Shown: positions 22,704 to 34,487 of the stretch, piece after piece
How positions within the stretch are numbered: position 1 is the first letter of the stretch
Layout: every line of letters starts with the position of its first letter
Assembly: GCA_963921425.1 (NCBI GenBank)
Contig: OY992836.1
Span: 4,913,825-4,977,824, forward strand
Reading direction: 5' to 3'
Source of the DNA: Dryas octopetala
Lineage: Eukaryota > Streptophyta > Magnoliopsida > Rosales > Rosaceae
Length of the DNA stretch: 64,000 nt
Translations under genes and position numbers: made by a program
The notes under the pieces: generated by a model
What the model saw: the letters and a program-made list of their open reading frames with translations, nothing else
What the model was told of the DNA's origin: nothing
Databases searched by the model: none

Positions 22704-25700
22704 AGAGAGGTTTCCAACTCAACAAAAGGAGGAAGGTAAAGTGGGTGTTTACTTATTTATATATATAATTTGATGTTCAAGCTCCTTTCATATGTTGTTT
22801 GGATATAATGCTTATATGTTATTGTAATTTTCCTGGAAATTATATAGACCCTCTTAGATGATTCTTTAGGTTTTGTACTTGCTGTGTTTATTCAACCTGT
22901 AATATAAACATAGAATTCAGAATTAAATTTACATGTGAAGCGTCTACTTTATGTCATGAAAGTTATCAATACAGACATGTTTATATATCTTCTGTGTTTG
23001 TACATGTATTGTGTAACATGTGTAATTTCTGAGTTATATGTTGGTTGGAAAACCTTGTTAGTCTAGCAACCTAATCCTTCATCACAACTTATAATTTGCT
23101 TTTCTCAACTTTCTATTTACTAATCACTCCTGGTTTGTATTCACTTGGTTTGTGAAGGCCTCCCCTAAACTTTGGTATGTGTTCATTTTGGTCCCCAACT
23201 TCAAATTTCACTCATATTCCTCCTTGAACTTCATTTCCACTAGTAAAATGACCATTGTCGTGAGATTTGTTATATTCTCCATTGAAAATGGTCACATGTC
23301 AAGCATATGACACCATTTTGAGGTATACTCATCATTGTAATCCCAAATATCAATTGAAAGACAAAAATATGGCTATTGGGCGGTTTTCGGGCTGAGTTGG
23401 AATTCTAGGCATTGGAAAAATAGGGGTTCTAGTGGTTTTCTAGGAGGGTGTTTAGAAGGGATTGAGAATTTGATTTGGTGAAAATTAAGTATTTAAATGT
23501 GAAAGGACCCAAGAGTTGATAGTGTAAATTTGGGGTGCTCTTGTGGTTAAAAAGTTGAAGTCTGTTGAGAACTTGAAGAGCAAAGTCAATGAATGCACCT
23601 AATGGAAGTGTCAAATTTATATGCTGTGAGTTCTTGGGTCGTTATGGTGATTTGAGCTTTTAAATATAAGGGAACAATAATGCTAGGGATCCCAAATGAT
23701 CTGTCATGACACATATTAGTGTTTTACTTGCTGTGAAATAAATAATTCTTACGGTGAGTTATGTATGAATCAATGAAATACTGACACATCATTTGAGATT
23801 TAAATTTGGGATACAAATTTGGAATCCTTAACATTGCTCATAAGGGAATGATTGGTTTCAGATTGTCTTGTTGAGACCAAATTTTCTCACAATTAAGGAA
23901 GTGAGCATCACCACCTCCTTATACTTATTGAATGCGCTGATCTTGATTCATTTGGTCGTGTGGGAGGTACAAACCTAACTCTAAAGTATGTATATAATTT
24001 TTTTTTATGTTTATGGAAGTATGTATATAATTTTAGTACATAAGCATATTTTTTAACAGACATGATTTTGTTGTGGTATTTTATGAAAGTCAATGGACAT
24101 TCCTGTAGTGTTCTACATGTATTGTGGCATCTTATGTATAATAATACAATATTGCACTATAATGTATAATAATATAATATTGTACATTAAAAGAAAAGAA
24201 AACCTTCTATGAAGCAATCAAGACTCAACCTCTATAGTTATTGTACATCATGGAATCATGATCTTATACCAAGTTGAGCACTTGACCTATAGTCGTACAA
24301 TTCAGTTAAACTTTAAGCCCAGCCTTAAAAATAAAAAAAATAAAACCTTTAGGCAATGGAAATTACATCATTGCCTATAGAATCTAATAGCCACCCAGTG
24401 TCTTCGTGTGGTTAATGGAGTGGTTTTATTTGTGTTTTTGATATGAGGATTCTACTAATATTATTCAAGACACTTGGTTTGATGATCTTTGTAGCCCTAT
24501 TTCAGTTCAATAAATTTCTGTTTCACTTCAAAAAGAAAAAGAGCCACACTGGACCTTCTTCTAGCCAAATATTCACCTACGTTTTCTAAAGAGCAAAACA
24601 CCTAAATTATTAGCCAGACCATTACACTCTCTTGAACAAAAAATGATCTATCTAATAGACAATGGCAAACCTCTACTAAAACTCCTTTCGCTGCCAAACA
24701 ATCACCTCAGCATTAACAAGAAGGAAAGCCTCCAATGATTGAGTTTAGTTATAGAATTCCATTTAGGAGAAAGATATATGACACCATATTTTTTACAAAA
24801 TTTTGATATAAGTTTCAATGAGTATATTAAAAATCATATATTAGTATGCTATATTTTTGACACAAGGATCCATGACACCATATTAATATGCAACTATATT
24901 AAAAAGCATCGTCTTTTTAATTACAAAAAAAAAAGTCTTTTTATCTTCTAAATTTTGTCTTGTTAGTCCAACTCGTGCCCATTTAGATTTATGAATTTGG
25001 ATTTGGATTTCAAATCTATACATTCGAAATCCTTAAATTTAAAATTTTATTGTTTGGATAAAAAAAATTTATAATGTGAGAATTTCATTGAGGATTTCAA
25101 ATTAAGAATATATATATTATATATTTTTTATAGTTTAGGAATTTAAACATAATATGAAATATGATTAAGAGAGAGAGAGATAGAAAGTGGTGGTGAGATT
25201 TCAAATAACTAGTTGCATAAGTCATTTGAAAACCATAGATTTTGGCCTCTAAATTCCACCTGAATTAATGGATTTGAGCCAAATTCAAATCACTTTTTTG
25301 AAATTGAACCAAATACGAAGATTTGGATTTGGGAAAATCCTTTAATCCAAACAAGCCCTTACATTATTACTCTTATATCTATATAAATAAAACAAATACT
25401 CCCAAGTAAAATTTTATACATTACTCATAGTTAATTAAAATTTCACTGAAAATGAGTAAATTTCAAACAATGATGAATAAGTGCATGTTTAGTACTACTT
25501 TTATAGGAAGCGATTTTTCTGGAATAGCCTTTGTTAGAAGCCGACACAAATTTTTATAACTTATAAGTGCAATATGAGGAAACATTTGACATAAAAACGG
25601 ATGTTTCTCAAAATATCACTTAAAAATGTTTTTATAATCCAAAAACACTTTTAATTTTTTCTATCAAATGCTACTAAAAGGACTTTTATTGATTTGAAGC

Positions 25701-26919
25701 GTTTATGGCAATTTTAAAAGCATATCCATTTTACCCCACTAATAATAAATCAATCTACTTAAATTTTGCAATGTTAACCATCCTTTTTAAAAATGAAGAT
25801 AAAGAAGCATGCGTTATAAGTTAGTTATAACTGAGAATGTTGAACACTCGGCTTGTCCTTTATTATTTCTTTTTATGTACTGGGCAAATAGTCACTATTC
25901 AGCGGTAACAACCATTATTACATCTGGGCACAAATGTAATCAAACTATTGTTGCTGATAAAACTATGGTTGATGTGACTCATGTGAGCCCGTGTAAAATT
26001 CAAGTAAATATTATTTTAGTGGATTATGATAACAATTGTTTGTATAAATACTACAAGGTTCGTACTTAAGCATTAAGTAGCCTTGTGGGGTTGGTTGATG
26101 TAAATGTTTTAAATTTACAATTTTGTTCTTCCGCTGCTAATCAAACTCTAGCTGATCCAACACTTTTTTAATTAAAAATGGCTTAACATATTCTAGGGAA
26201 CTTGTGACTAAAATGCCTTGTCGATCAGGTGTTGTACTCTCGGATCCTTAAGGTACGTGCCACTGTCACATATCGGGATTTTGGGACGTGAGAATTCCAT
26301 AAGCTTGAATTTGTGTTTTATACTGTTATGTTAGTTTATTAACATTTGACATGTTTATGCAAGGATAAGTAAAAAAGTATATCTATAAGTATCAATTTTA
26401 TTCGATCTTTTAATAGAGAGAGAGAGAGAGAGGGGGTGAACAGATAAAACGAGAGAGTAAAACACTAATAGAATGGGCTAGAACTTAATATGTATATCAG
26501 TTGTATTACAAGTTAAAATCTTTTAAAAAGTGGGTCTCCAATTAATTTAGTAAAAAATTGCTCGAGGTTTGTGTTGAGTGCTCAGCTCATTAAAGTGGAT
26601 GGACTTATCACCGTGTTTTTGTAATTGGGCTAGCCTATTCTGCTATTTTTTTTTTTTGTTTACCTTAAAAAAAGAACTCTTTAGATTTTGAGATCTTTAT
26701 TAATAAGCCACGACCTCAAAAAAACTCATGTCTAGCCCGTACTAACAACATGTTCTAACAAAACATGCCAAAAAAAGAGGAACCACTAACAATATCATTT
26801 GTTAAAAAAAAATAATAATAAACAGTGGCCAAAATCTAAGCAATTACTAATTACCATTTAGATTAGGTATTGTACCTTTTTTTTTTGTTTTCTTTGAGTT
26901 TATATGACTAATAAAAAAA
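22704..26919. other. Gene-poor intergenic region after PSB33
   Basis: The first few hundred bases are likely 3' UTR. No gene is convincing after that. Decayed transposon-like text occurs at about 23150-23320 (TTTTGGTCCCCAAC), 24960-25370 (inverted-looking AAATCCAAATC stretches ending in AATCCAAACAAGCCC) and 25490-25710 (GTTTAGTACTACTTTTAT). A GA microsatellite lies at 26415-26432. The open frames here are short and AT-driven. Confidence 0.5.
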
Positions 26920-27091
26920 GGAAAATGCTTGAGGTACTCAACTTTGACTACCAACTTTGTTCTCATCACCAATCACATAAGTTTATGATGGGGTCCATCA
27001 TCTTCTCTCTCATGATGGACCCCATTATGAACTCATATGATTGGTAATGAGTAAAAAGTGGTACTCAAAGTTGAGTACCTAAGCAGTGCTC
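26920..27091. mobile_element. Small palindromic foldback element
   Basis: A 172-bp, nearly fully self-complementary element: GAGGTACTCAACTTTGACTA on the left pairs with the complement of TAC-rich text ending GTTGAGTACCTAAGC. The centre carries GATGGGGTCCATCA and its partner. ATAAAAAAA stands on both sides (26911-26919 and 27092-27100), a possible 9-bp duplication, though it is low complexity. Confidence 0.75.
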
Positions 27092-27100
27092 ATAAAAAAA

Positions 27101-27800
27101 TATCTATTGGCATGCAGCTTGTTATGAGTTAACAAAAATCTCTTGTTTGTTTTTATGGTATTGAAAAATCTCTTAGTCTTTTTTTTTTTTTTTTGTGATT
27201 TCGATATTAGTCCATTAAATTGCATTTTTTTAGAGTCTAACACCATTACTTTTTTTTTAATAATTAAAGCTCATATTTAAAATCTTATTCCACGTAGGAA
27301 AACAATATTCCATTAGATTTCTACTATTTACAAATTATGCCATTATGTAATTAATATTTGTTTTCAAATTGTGTCACTCCTTAATTGTCATTAATTCTCC
27401 AATTTTCCTAGAAAATGAATCCCCTAAAATTCATTAAAACAGTTAATGTAAGGCGTGTGATATATATAATTGAGTCAAATAAGGAACCTACAGCTAAAAA
27501 TTGTTTGTAGGTTCATTATAATGTAGGTGTTTTAATTCATATAGGTTCATTAATTTGTCTAGGTTATTATTATTAAAAAAACTAGTAGGTGCACGAAATA
27601 AACATGAAAAAATCAGTAGGTGTACAAAATAAACACACAAAAAGCTAGTAGGTGCACAAAACAAGTATCTTCGCTAATCTTATATTCTTTTTTCAGTAGT
27701 TTTCTATTATTAATATTATATAGATTTGATATTAAATATGATATAGCAAAACTAATTTTTTTTTTTAAATGTTCAAAGTTGAAACAAGTAATTAATAATA
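27101..27800. other. AT-rich intergenic sequence
   Basis: Homopolymer T runs, short A/T repeats and three GTAGGTGCAC/GTAGGTGTAC motifs (27586-27660) spaced about 35 bp apart. No gene or complete element is seen. Confidence 0.5.
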
Positions 27801-28535
27801 ATATCGTTTCAATAAAAAAAAAGAGCTATTTACAAAAAGTCAATAAAACATTTCAAAATTACAAATAGGTCAATGAACAATTTTGAAATCCCAAAACAGT
27901 CACCATTGACCTATTTGTAATAAATAAAATTATGCATTTTACAAAAATGACATAACAAAAACTATAAATTACAACCACTGCCACTAACATCACTAACTAA
28001 CGTATGAAAATTTCAATAAATTACAAAAAGGTCAATCAATGCTTACTCATCGATGATGTCAGCAATATATCCTAATTTTAAAAATTACAAAAAAAAAGTC
28101 AACAACTAATCAGAAGCTGACACATGTCCAAAGTAAATATCGTTTCAATAAAAAAAAAGAGCTATTTACAAAAAAGTCAATAAAACATTTCAAAATTACA
28201 AATAGGTCAATGAACAATTTTGAAATCCCAAAACAGTCACCGTTGACCTATTTGTAATAAATAAAATTATGCATTTTACAAAAGATGACATAACAAAAAC
28301 TATAAATTACAACCACTGCCACTAACATCACTAGCTAACGTATGAAAATTTCAATAAATTACAAAAAGGTCAATCAATGCTTACTCATCGATAACGTATG
28401 AAAATTTCAATAAATTACAAAAAGGTCAATCAATGCTTACTCATCGATGATGTCAGCAATATATCCTAATTTTAAAAATTACAAAAAAAAGTCAACAACT
28501 AACCAGAAGCTGACACATGTCTAAAGTAAAGGTCA
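27801..28535. repeat. 336-bp tandem duplication with an inner 58-bp duplication
   Basis: ATATCGTTTCAATAAAAAA begins at 27801 and again at 28137, and about 330 bases match almost exactly. The second unit has a further short duplication around AACGTATGAAAATTTCAA (near 28337 and 28393). The near identity shows that it is recent. Confidence 0.9.
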
Positions 28536-28637
28536 ACAATAATTTTTTTTTTCATTTATCCTTTTTTTACCTACAGCAACGTGCAACCTTTTTTTTTTTT
28601 TTTTTTTTTTTCTCTTTTTCCTTTTTTTACCTACAGC

Positions 28638-29188
28638 CAAGGAGTAAAATTTCGATTTTGAGGAAATTTTCGCAGAAATTTTGATTAAAATTTCGATAAA
28701 ATTAAACAAAAAGGATGGAAATTGCTATCAAAATACGAAAATTTTAAATGAAACTTGACTATATGTTTATTTAACATATTATCTACTATATTTATAAAAA
28801 ACATTGAAGAAACCAAATTATATAGTAGGTTTCATGTGATAGAAGGTGAATATAATGCGCGCTGAGCAAATACTGTGAAATAAAATTAGTATAATGAATA
28901 AATGAAATTAGTATATTTTTTATACCCTATATACTCTATAGACTAAATCATAATATTAAACCCTATATACTCTATATACCTTAATACTCTTTATACTCTA
29001 TATTGTTTAGGATATGGTATAGGATATTAGTGTTTAGGCCCTTTAGGGTATTTTTAATTATTTTTTATATATAAATATATTAGGGTTTAAAAACAACTAA
29101 ACGAAATACCAAAATGGCCAAAAGAAACTCGAAATTTTTTTTTTTCTTTCCAATTGCCCAAAGTCCCCAAATCCCAATCAACCCTAAA

Positions 29189-29224
<36 letters not shown>

Positions 29225-30080
29225 CCTTTTCATTTGTTTTTCAAATTATTTGTTTTTATTTTATACTTGGAATTAAAGAAGGGCAATATCTTTTACTAAA
29301 AAAATAAAGAAGGACAATATCACTCACATTGCTATGTTAATAGTCAGAAAGAAGTTTATTGGGAACCATTATAGAAAAAAAAAAAAACAATAAATATAAA
29401 CAAAGGATTCAATCCCCTAAAAAAAAGAAAGAAAGAAAACTCCAACCCTCCAACACTAAACATGCCCAACCCATCTGCGTAATAAGTCACACTAATCAAT
29501 ATAAAGGACACGTGGTTTTGATTTCCAAGAAATTTCAGATTTTTTATTTTATTATTAATTCCCTTTTTGCCCTTTTGTTTTATTTGAAAACTAAACCATT
29601 TATCTTCTTCTCTCTCCTCCTCACCGCCCCCTTCTTTGCTTATGTCTTCTCCATTTTCTTCTTCTTCTTCAGTTAGAGAATGCACCTCATCCAGTCATCC
29701 CTGAAACCCCATCATTATTCCTTACCCCAAACATTAACCATTGTTATTATTATTCCTTACCCCAAACATTAACCTTGGAAAGTGAAGTCGAGAGAAAGAA
29801 GGTGAAGAATGTCACTGTGTGAAGTCGTAGGGGGGCCTGGGAAATATGTTCTGAAAATGGAAAGAGAGAGTGAAAGACTGATGATGCAAGCAGCGTCGAA
29901 ATTTTGCCAAAATTTCAGATAAACTTCGTTAATTTCTTTCAAAAAGATGACAGAAACACATGTTGAGATGCATCAAAACTTCGGTGAAATAATCGAAATA
30001 TTACCAAAAATATTATGGGCATTGAATAAAATTTCCCCCCATAAAAAAAAAAAAAGAAATTTTTGAAATTTTCCTCCTTG
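28638..30080. mobile_element. hAT-like non-autonomous element, copy B
   Basis: The element begins CAAGGAGTAAAATTTCG and ends GAAATTTTCCTCCTTG. Its flanks CCTACAGC (28630-28637) and CCTGCAGC (30081-30088) are an 8-bp duplication with one change. It shares ATAATGCGCGCTGAG near 28855 with copy A and CCCAAATCCCAATCAAC near 29167 with copy C. The interior has a T run of about 35 and CT-rich sequence. No transposase is seen. Confidence 0.9.
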
Positions 30081-30179
30081 CCTGCAGCAACCAACGTGTA
30101 ACTATTTTTTTTCTTTTCGTTTCTCCTCTTTTTACTTGCAGCAACATGTAAGCAACACGTTGCTAATTCAAAATAAATA

Positions 30180-31110
30180 ATTGTGTGACAGATACTGAAA
30201 ATTAGTATTTGTAAAAACCTAAACTGATCCTATCACACAAATACTAAAAATCAGTATATATAAAAACTTAAACAAATACTGTCACACAGATACTGAAACT
30301 GATTATGTCACACATATACTAAAACAGATATTGTCACAAATATACTTAAACAAATACTATCACACAAATACTGTCTCACATATACTTAAACAGATACTAT
30401 GCGACAATCACTGATTCAAAATCAGTAATTGTGTGACAATCACCAATTCAAAATTGTTTATTATGTAATTGTGATTTTAGATAGATTAAAGATCAGAAAA
30501 TTTGGGCACCCTAATTTTATATAGGAGACACTTGTCAACCTGACATTTTAGTGCAAAAAACTTTAAGCAAAAATTCAATGGGTATTGTTGACTTCACAAA
30601 GAGATATTTCACTAATTGCGATCCAAATTAGTTAACATCAATATTAGACATTGTCAGACAGTGTGCATATTAAACACTGTCAGACAATGTGCAAATTAAA
30701 CACTGTCAGGTAGTGTCTAAAATGCCGATTAGAAATTGGAAATTGTTGCACAGTTTTGGAAACATATTAAACATTGACAAGAAATTGGAAATTATAAAAA
30801 CCTAAACATATACTGAAATAGGCACTGTCACATTGATACTGAAACAGACATTATCACACAGATACTGAAATAGACACTATCACACAAATACTGAAAATCA
30901 GTATCTGTTTCAATATTTGTAAAAACCTAAACAGATATTGTCACACATATACTGAAACAGATACTGAAAATTAGTATCTGTAAAAACCTAAATTGTTAAC
31001 ATCAATATTAGACACTGTCAGAAAGTGTACATATTAGACACTGTCAAAACAGTGTGCATATTAAACACTGTCAGACAGTTTGTGTGTGCATATTATACAT
31101 TGTCCCCAAT
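30180..31110. repeat. Degenerate field of CAGATACTG and CACTGTCAGACAGTG repeats
   Basis: About 900 bp hold many imperfect copies of ACTGTCACACAGATACTGAAA (plus AAATCAGTATCTG complements) and of the palindrome ACACTGTCAGACAGTGT followed by GCATATTA. Spacing varies, mostly 20-35 bp, and both orientations occur. No gene is seen. Confidence 0.75.
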
Positions 31111-34100
31111 GTGTGTTAGTAGGGTGGTTGTTAGTTTCTAGGATTTGTTATATTGGCTATTTTCCTTGTTAAAACCATTGTATTTATTTTTATTTAATCA
31201 CTCACAAGCTCTAGGTTAGATTAAGGACAAGATCAGTTGTATTGAAGAAGTCAAGAATGAAGAAAGACACAAGGTATACTGCACTTCATTCATTTCATGA
31301 AAATCACAGTTTTTTGTCTATTTGACTAGTCATTCACTGATCATAATGAACACTGTTTTTCACGTACAGTGGCTGTTATTTAAGTCACAGTCACAACAGT
31401 AGGTCCATTTCGGGTTTTACTTTTTAAGCTCATTTCTTGAAAGCCCATGTTCTGTTTAGTACTAGACATGCATGTGCATTGCACATGGCTTGGTTCCCCT
31501 ACTGTAGCAATCAGATCTGATTGCATCTTTGCCATTCACGCCACACACCTTCACATATCAGCACTATTCATCATCTTCCCCATTTCTGATTTTTGCAAAA
31601 TAAAGCAAAATTCCTTTTTACAGCTCCTCACTCCTATCCTTAGTAATACTAGGATACCCCTCTAGGACAAAGAGAATATGCCCCTCATTCGTCTCTTGTG
31701 GACAGCCATTGATTGGCTTCCACGTGGCTTGGGCGAACATGAGTGTTGCGTGGGTGTGTACGGGTATATGGGCATTTTGGTTCAGATCTTTTGTGTGTGT
31801 CGATGAGCAATTTTTGAGCGTGTATTCTTGGGGTTTCACGTCTGGGTATTTTCTATGTGAAGTGCTCATCTTCAACATTTTCAGAAAATGGTCTTTAATT
31901 CTTGAAAAATCATAAAGAGATTTTCTTAACTTGTTTTTGTTTAATCTAAAATTCTATATGGGTTTGAGTGCTTAAATGTTTTCATACATTCTTCAAACAC
32001 ATTCATTTTAGATTTAAGTTGAAGGATTCAATATCAATCTTTTCATGCCGATAGCTTGAGAAGGTTGATCTTTGTTTGTGAATCCTACATTTGCATATCA
32101 TGTTCATGCATTGATGAAACCACTGAGCTTGGTGCGGATTGGTGCCATGGGTTGATGAGCTTGGAGTGGAGCTGCCTTCTTCATGAATGACCGATTGCCT
32201 TGCTTATGGAAGTTGCACAAAGGGGTAAGAAAGCTGCCACTTAGTCTAGGACTTAGTGATTGAGCTTGTGTGCTGAGTGCTCCCTTTTGTATTGAACTTC
32301 TGATTTAGTGGATTGCCTGGTCAGCTGGATAGACCCCCAGTTTTTACCCTTTGTGGTTTTTCTGGGTGAACATCTTGTGTGCATTTGTCTTCCTTGTTTG
32401 TGTTGTTATGATTACTGATTCACTCAACATTTAAACACAAATCGGTACTGTAGCTATATGCTGGAAATTGATATATGACTTATTTAACTGTCTAGCTAAT
32501 CACACACCACTGTAGTTGTGGATAACACTGGGATGCCTACTGTGATGGATCCTCTGAGTGTATAGGATGTCACTTGATCCTTGGTGTGTTTGATTTGTGT
32601 TGTTTACTGAAGTGATTTTTGGTTTTTAGAAGTCAATGTGGAGTTTCATATTTTTGTTACTGGACCGTCTGAGTTGTGTTTGGTTGACTAGTTCGTGAGT
32701 GATCACATAAACCAAAAATTGGGGTCCGATCACTGAAAGTGAAATTAATCAAGTTAATTGAGTGAATAGATCACCTAAATTAAACTTTCAGTGGTTCTCC
32801 TAGCTAGATAGATAATATACTGTACCAAATAACAGTTTTAGGTCCGTTAGTTTTGGCTCTGTCTCTTGCATTTGAGTAATTTCTGCATACACCAACTTAC
32901 TTTAGTTATGGTTTTGAATATTTTAACTAGTATGTATTCGGCATACATATGAGGCTTGTAATAGCAAACCATCAACATAAAAAAGCGAACTTTGGCCACT
33001 TGACCACCAAACCTAGCAGTATCAATGGAACTCGATAGAGCATCTTCAATGCTCACAATTTATCTTTCAACCAAATAAAGGATGCAAGTCCTAAATAACA
33101 TGTCCAAACTCTACAAGAAATTTGCGGTTCAAATTTATATTTGTGAAGTTCTTGCAAGAAATTGCAATAGTGATCAAGGTGGAAACATAACATTTCGACT
33201 CATGGGTACTGAAACTTTTGCAAGAGCTACAAGCCCCCATAATAATTGACATTGTTTGATTTTTAATCTTAACAATAATTGCAGATGAAAAGTGTACTGC
33301 ACCGTAAGAATATCAATTGGTCAATAACATTTTCAATATCTATTGGATGCAATCATGTAAAGAGTGACAGAAGATGACAGGTATTGGAGTCACTGGACAT
33401 GCATGCAATGGTCCATGGGCCATGGCACAATTCTATAATTAAAATGGTAGTTGTATGACAGGCAGTATTTATACGGCCACTTTAATTGGAAATGAAGAAA
33501 AACAATTGAAATATAGTCCAATAACCATCCAAAAATATCTTTCAGAAAAAGCTGTAAAGGAAAATACCGACTTCACTATTTAAGCTACTTATAGTAATAG
33601 CAAATATTTGCAGGAGGAAAATAATAACAAATAATAGCACGTATGCCATGACATTTTCCTATGTTGGTCTATTATTGGTTTATGACAAATAATAGCAAAT
33701 ATTTGCAGGAGGAAAATCGAAGAGAGGTGGGCCAGCAAGATGGGCAGCAATGTTTCTTATTCAGCTAAAAAAGGAAACATAATTGAAACGTACAATTGTA
33801 AAATCTCAATGCTTGTAAAAGAAGGGAAAAAAAGTAAAATAACAAAATAAATATTTAAAGCAAATCAGGTAATGGATTAGCTCATTGACTAAAATGTAAT
33901 TTATGAAATTATATGATTGACTAAAATGGGATAGGAAATTTAGTATTGACTTTTTTATAATTTTGAAATGTTTTATTAATTTATTTATAATTATCTAATA
34001 AAAAAACTAAAATATTATTAATTAATAGAGATAAATAGCATTAACTACTCGTAATATTACCTAAATATGATAAAGGGTATCTTAGGAAAAAATAAACTTT

Positions 34101-34339
34101 TAATTTTAAATTAAGCTGATTCATCTAATAATATAAGGAAAGTTGTTTATGTGGACACTAGTCAAAGGGTTAAACTTCCCAAAAAAAAATTTCTAGTGGG
34201 TTATTCTTAGAAAGAAAAAAAAAAATGTTTCGAGTGGTTTATCCTAATTTATTATTATTTTTTTTGTACAAGAGGGGAAATCTCTTGTCATTTTTCTAAG
34301 ACTATCTTTGGTAGGCTGACGTGGCTGACCATATATTGT
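31111..34339. other. Intergenic, with possible LTR-derived segment
   Basis: At about 31110-32860 the sequence is mixed in composition. It includes GGATAGACCCCCAGTTTTTA and GTTTTTCTGGGTGAACATCT, which resemble plant LTR U5/leader text, but I find no ends or coding domains. A 22-bp direct repeat around AAATATTTGCAGGAGGAAAA occurs near 33605 and 33697. The rest is AT-rich with no recognisable gene. Confidence 0.4.
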
Positions 34340-34344
34340 AATTG

Positions 34345-34365
34345 TATATATATATATGTTGCATG
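34345..34365 (+). promoter_or_regulatory. Possible TATA region of the DUF506 gene
   Basis: A TATATATATATAT stretch lies about 130-145 bp upstream of the ATG at 34488 and is followed by GCATGCA, an RY-type motif. The position fits a plant TATA box with a moderate 5' leader; nothing else confirms it. Confidence 0.35.
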
Positions 34366-34487
34366 CACTGACCCCATGGCCATTTTTTGTTTCCAGAGCC
34401 TTCCCCAACTTTCCTTCTCTTGTGTGACCAACCATATCAAGGTTCGTGAAGGGAAGGCTCTTGGAGACGATTAATATCATCATATTC

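Noticed and set aside
30180-31110. CRISPR-like array
   Set aside because: The repeats are imperfect, irregularly spaced and in both orientations, and the DNA is a plant nuclear region.
31111-32860. A complete LTR retroelement
   Set aside because: Only leader-like phrases were seen; no paired ends, primer site, polypurine tract or coding domains could be supported.
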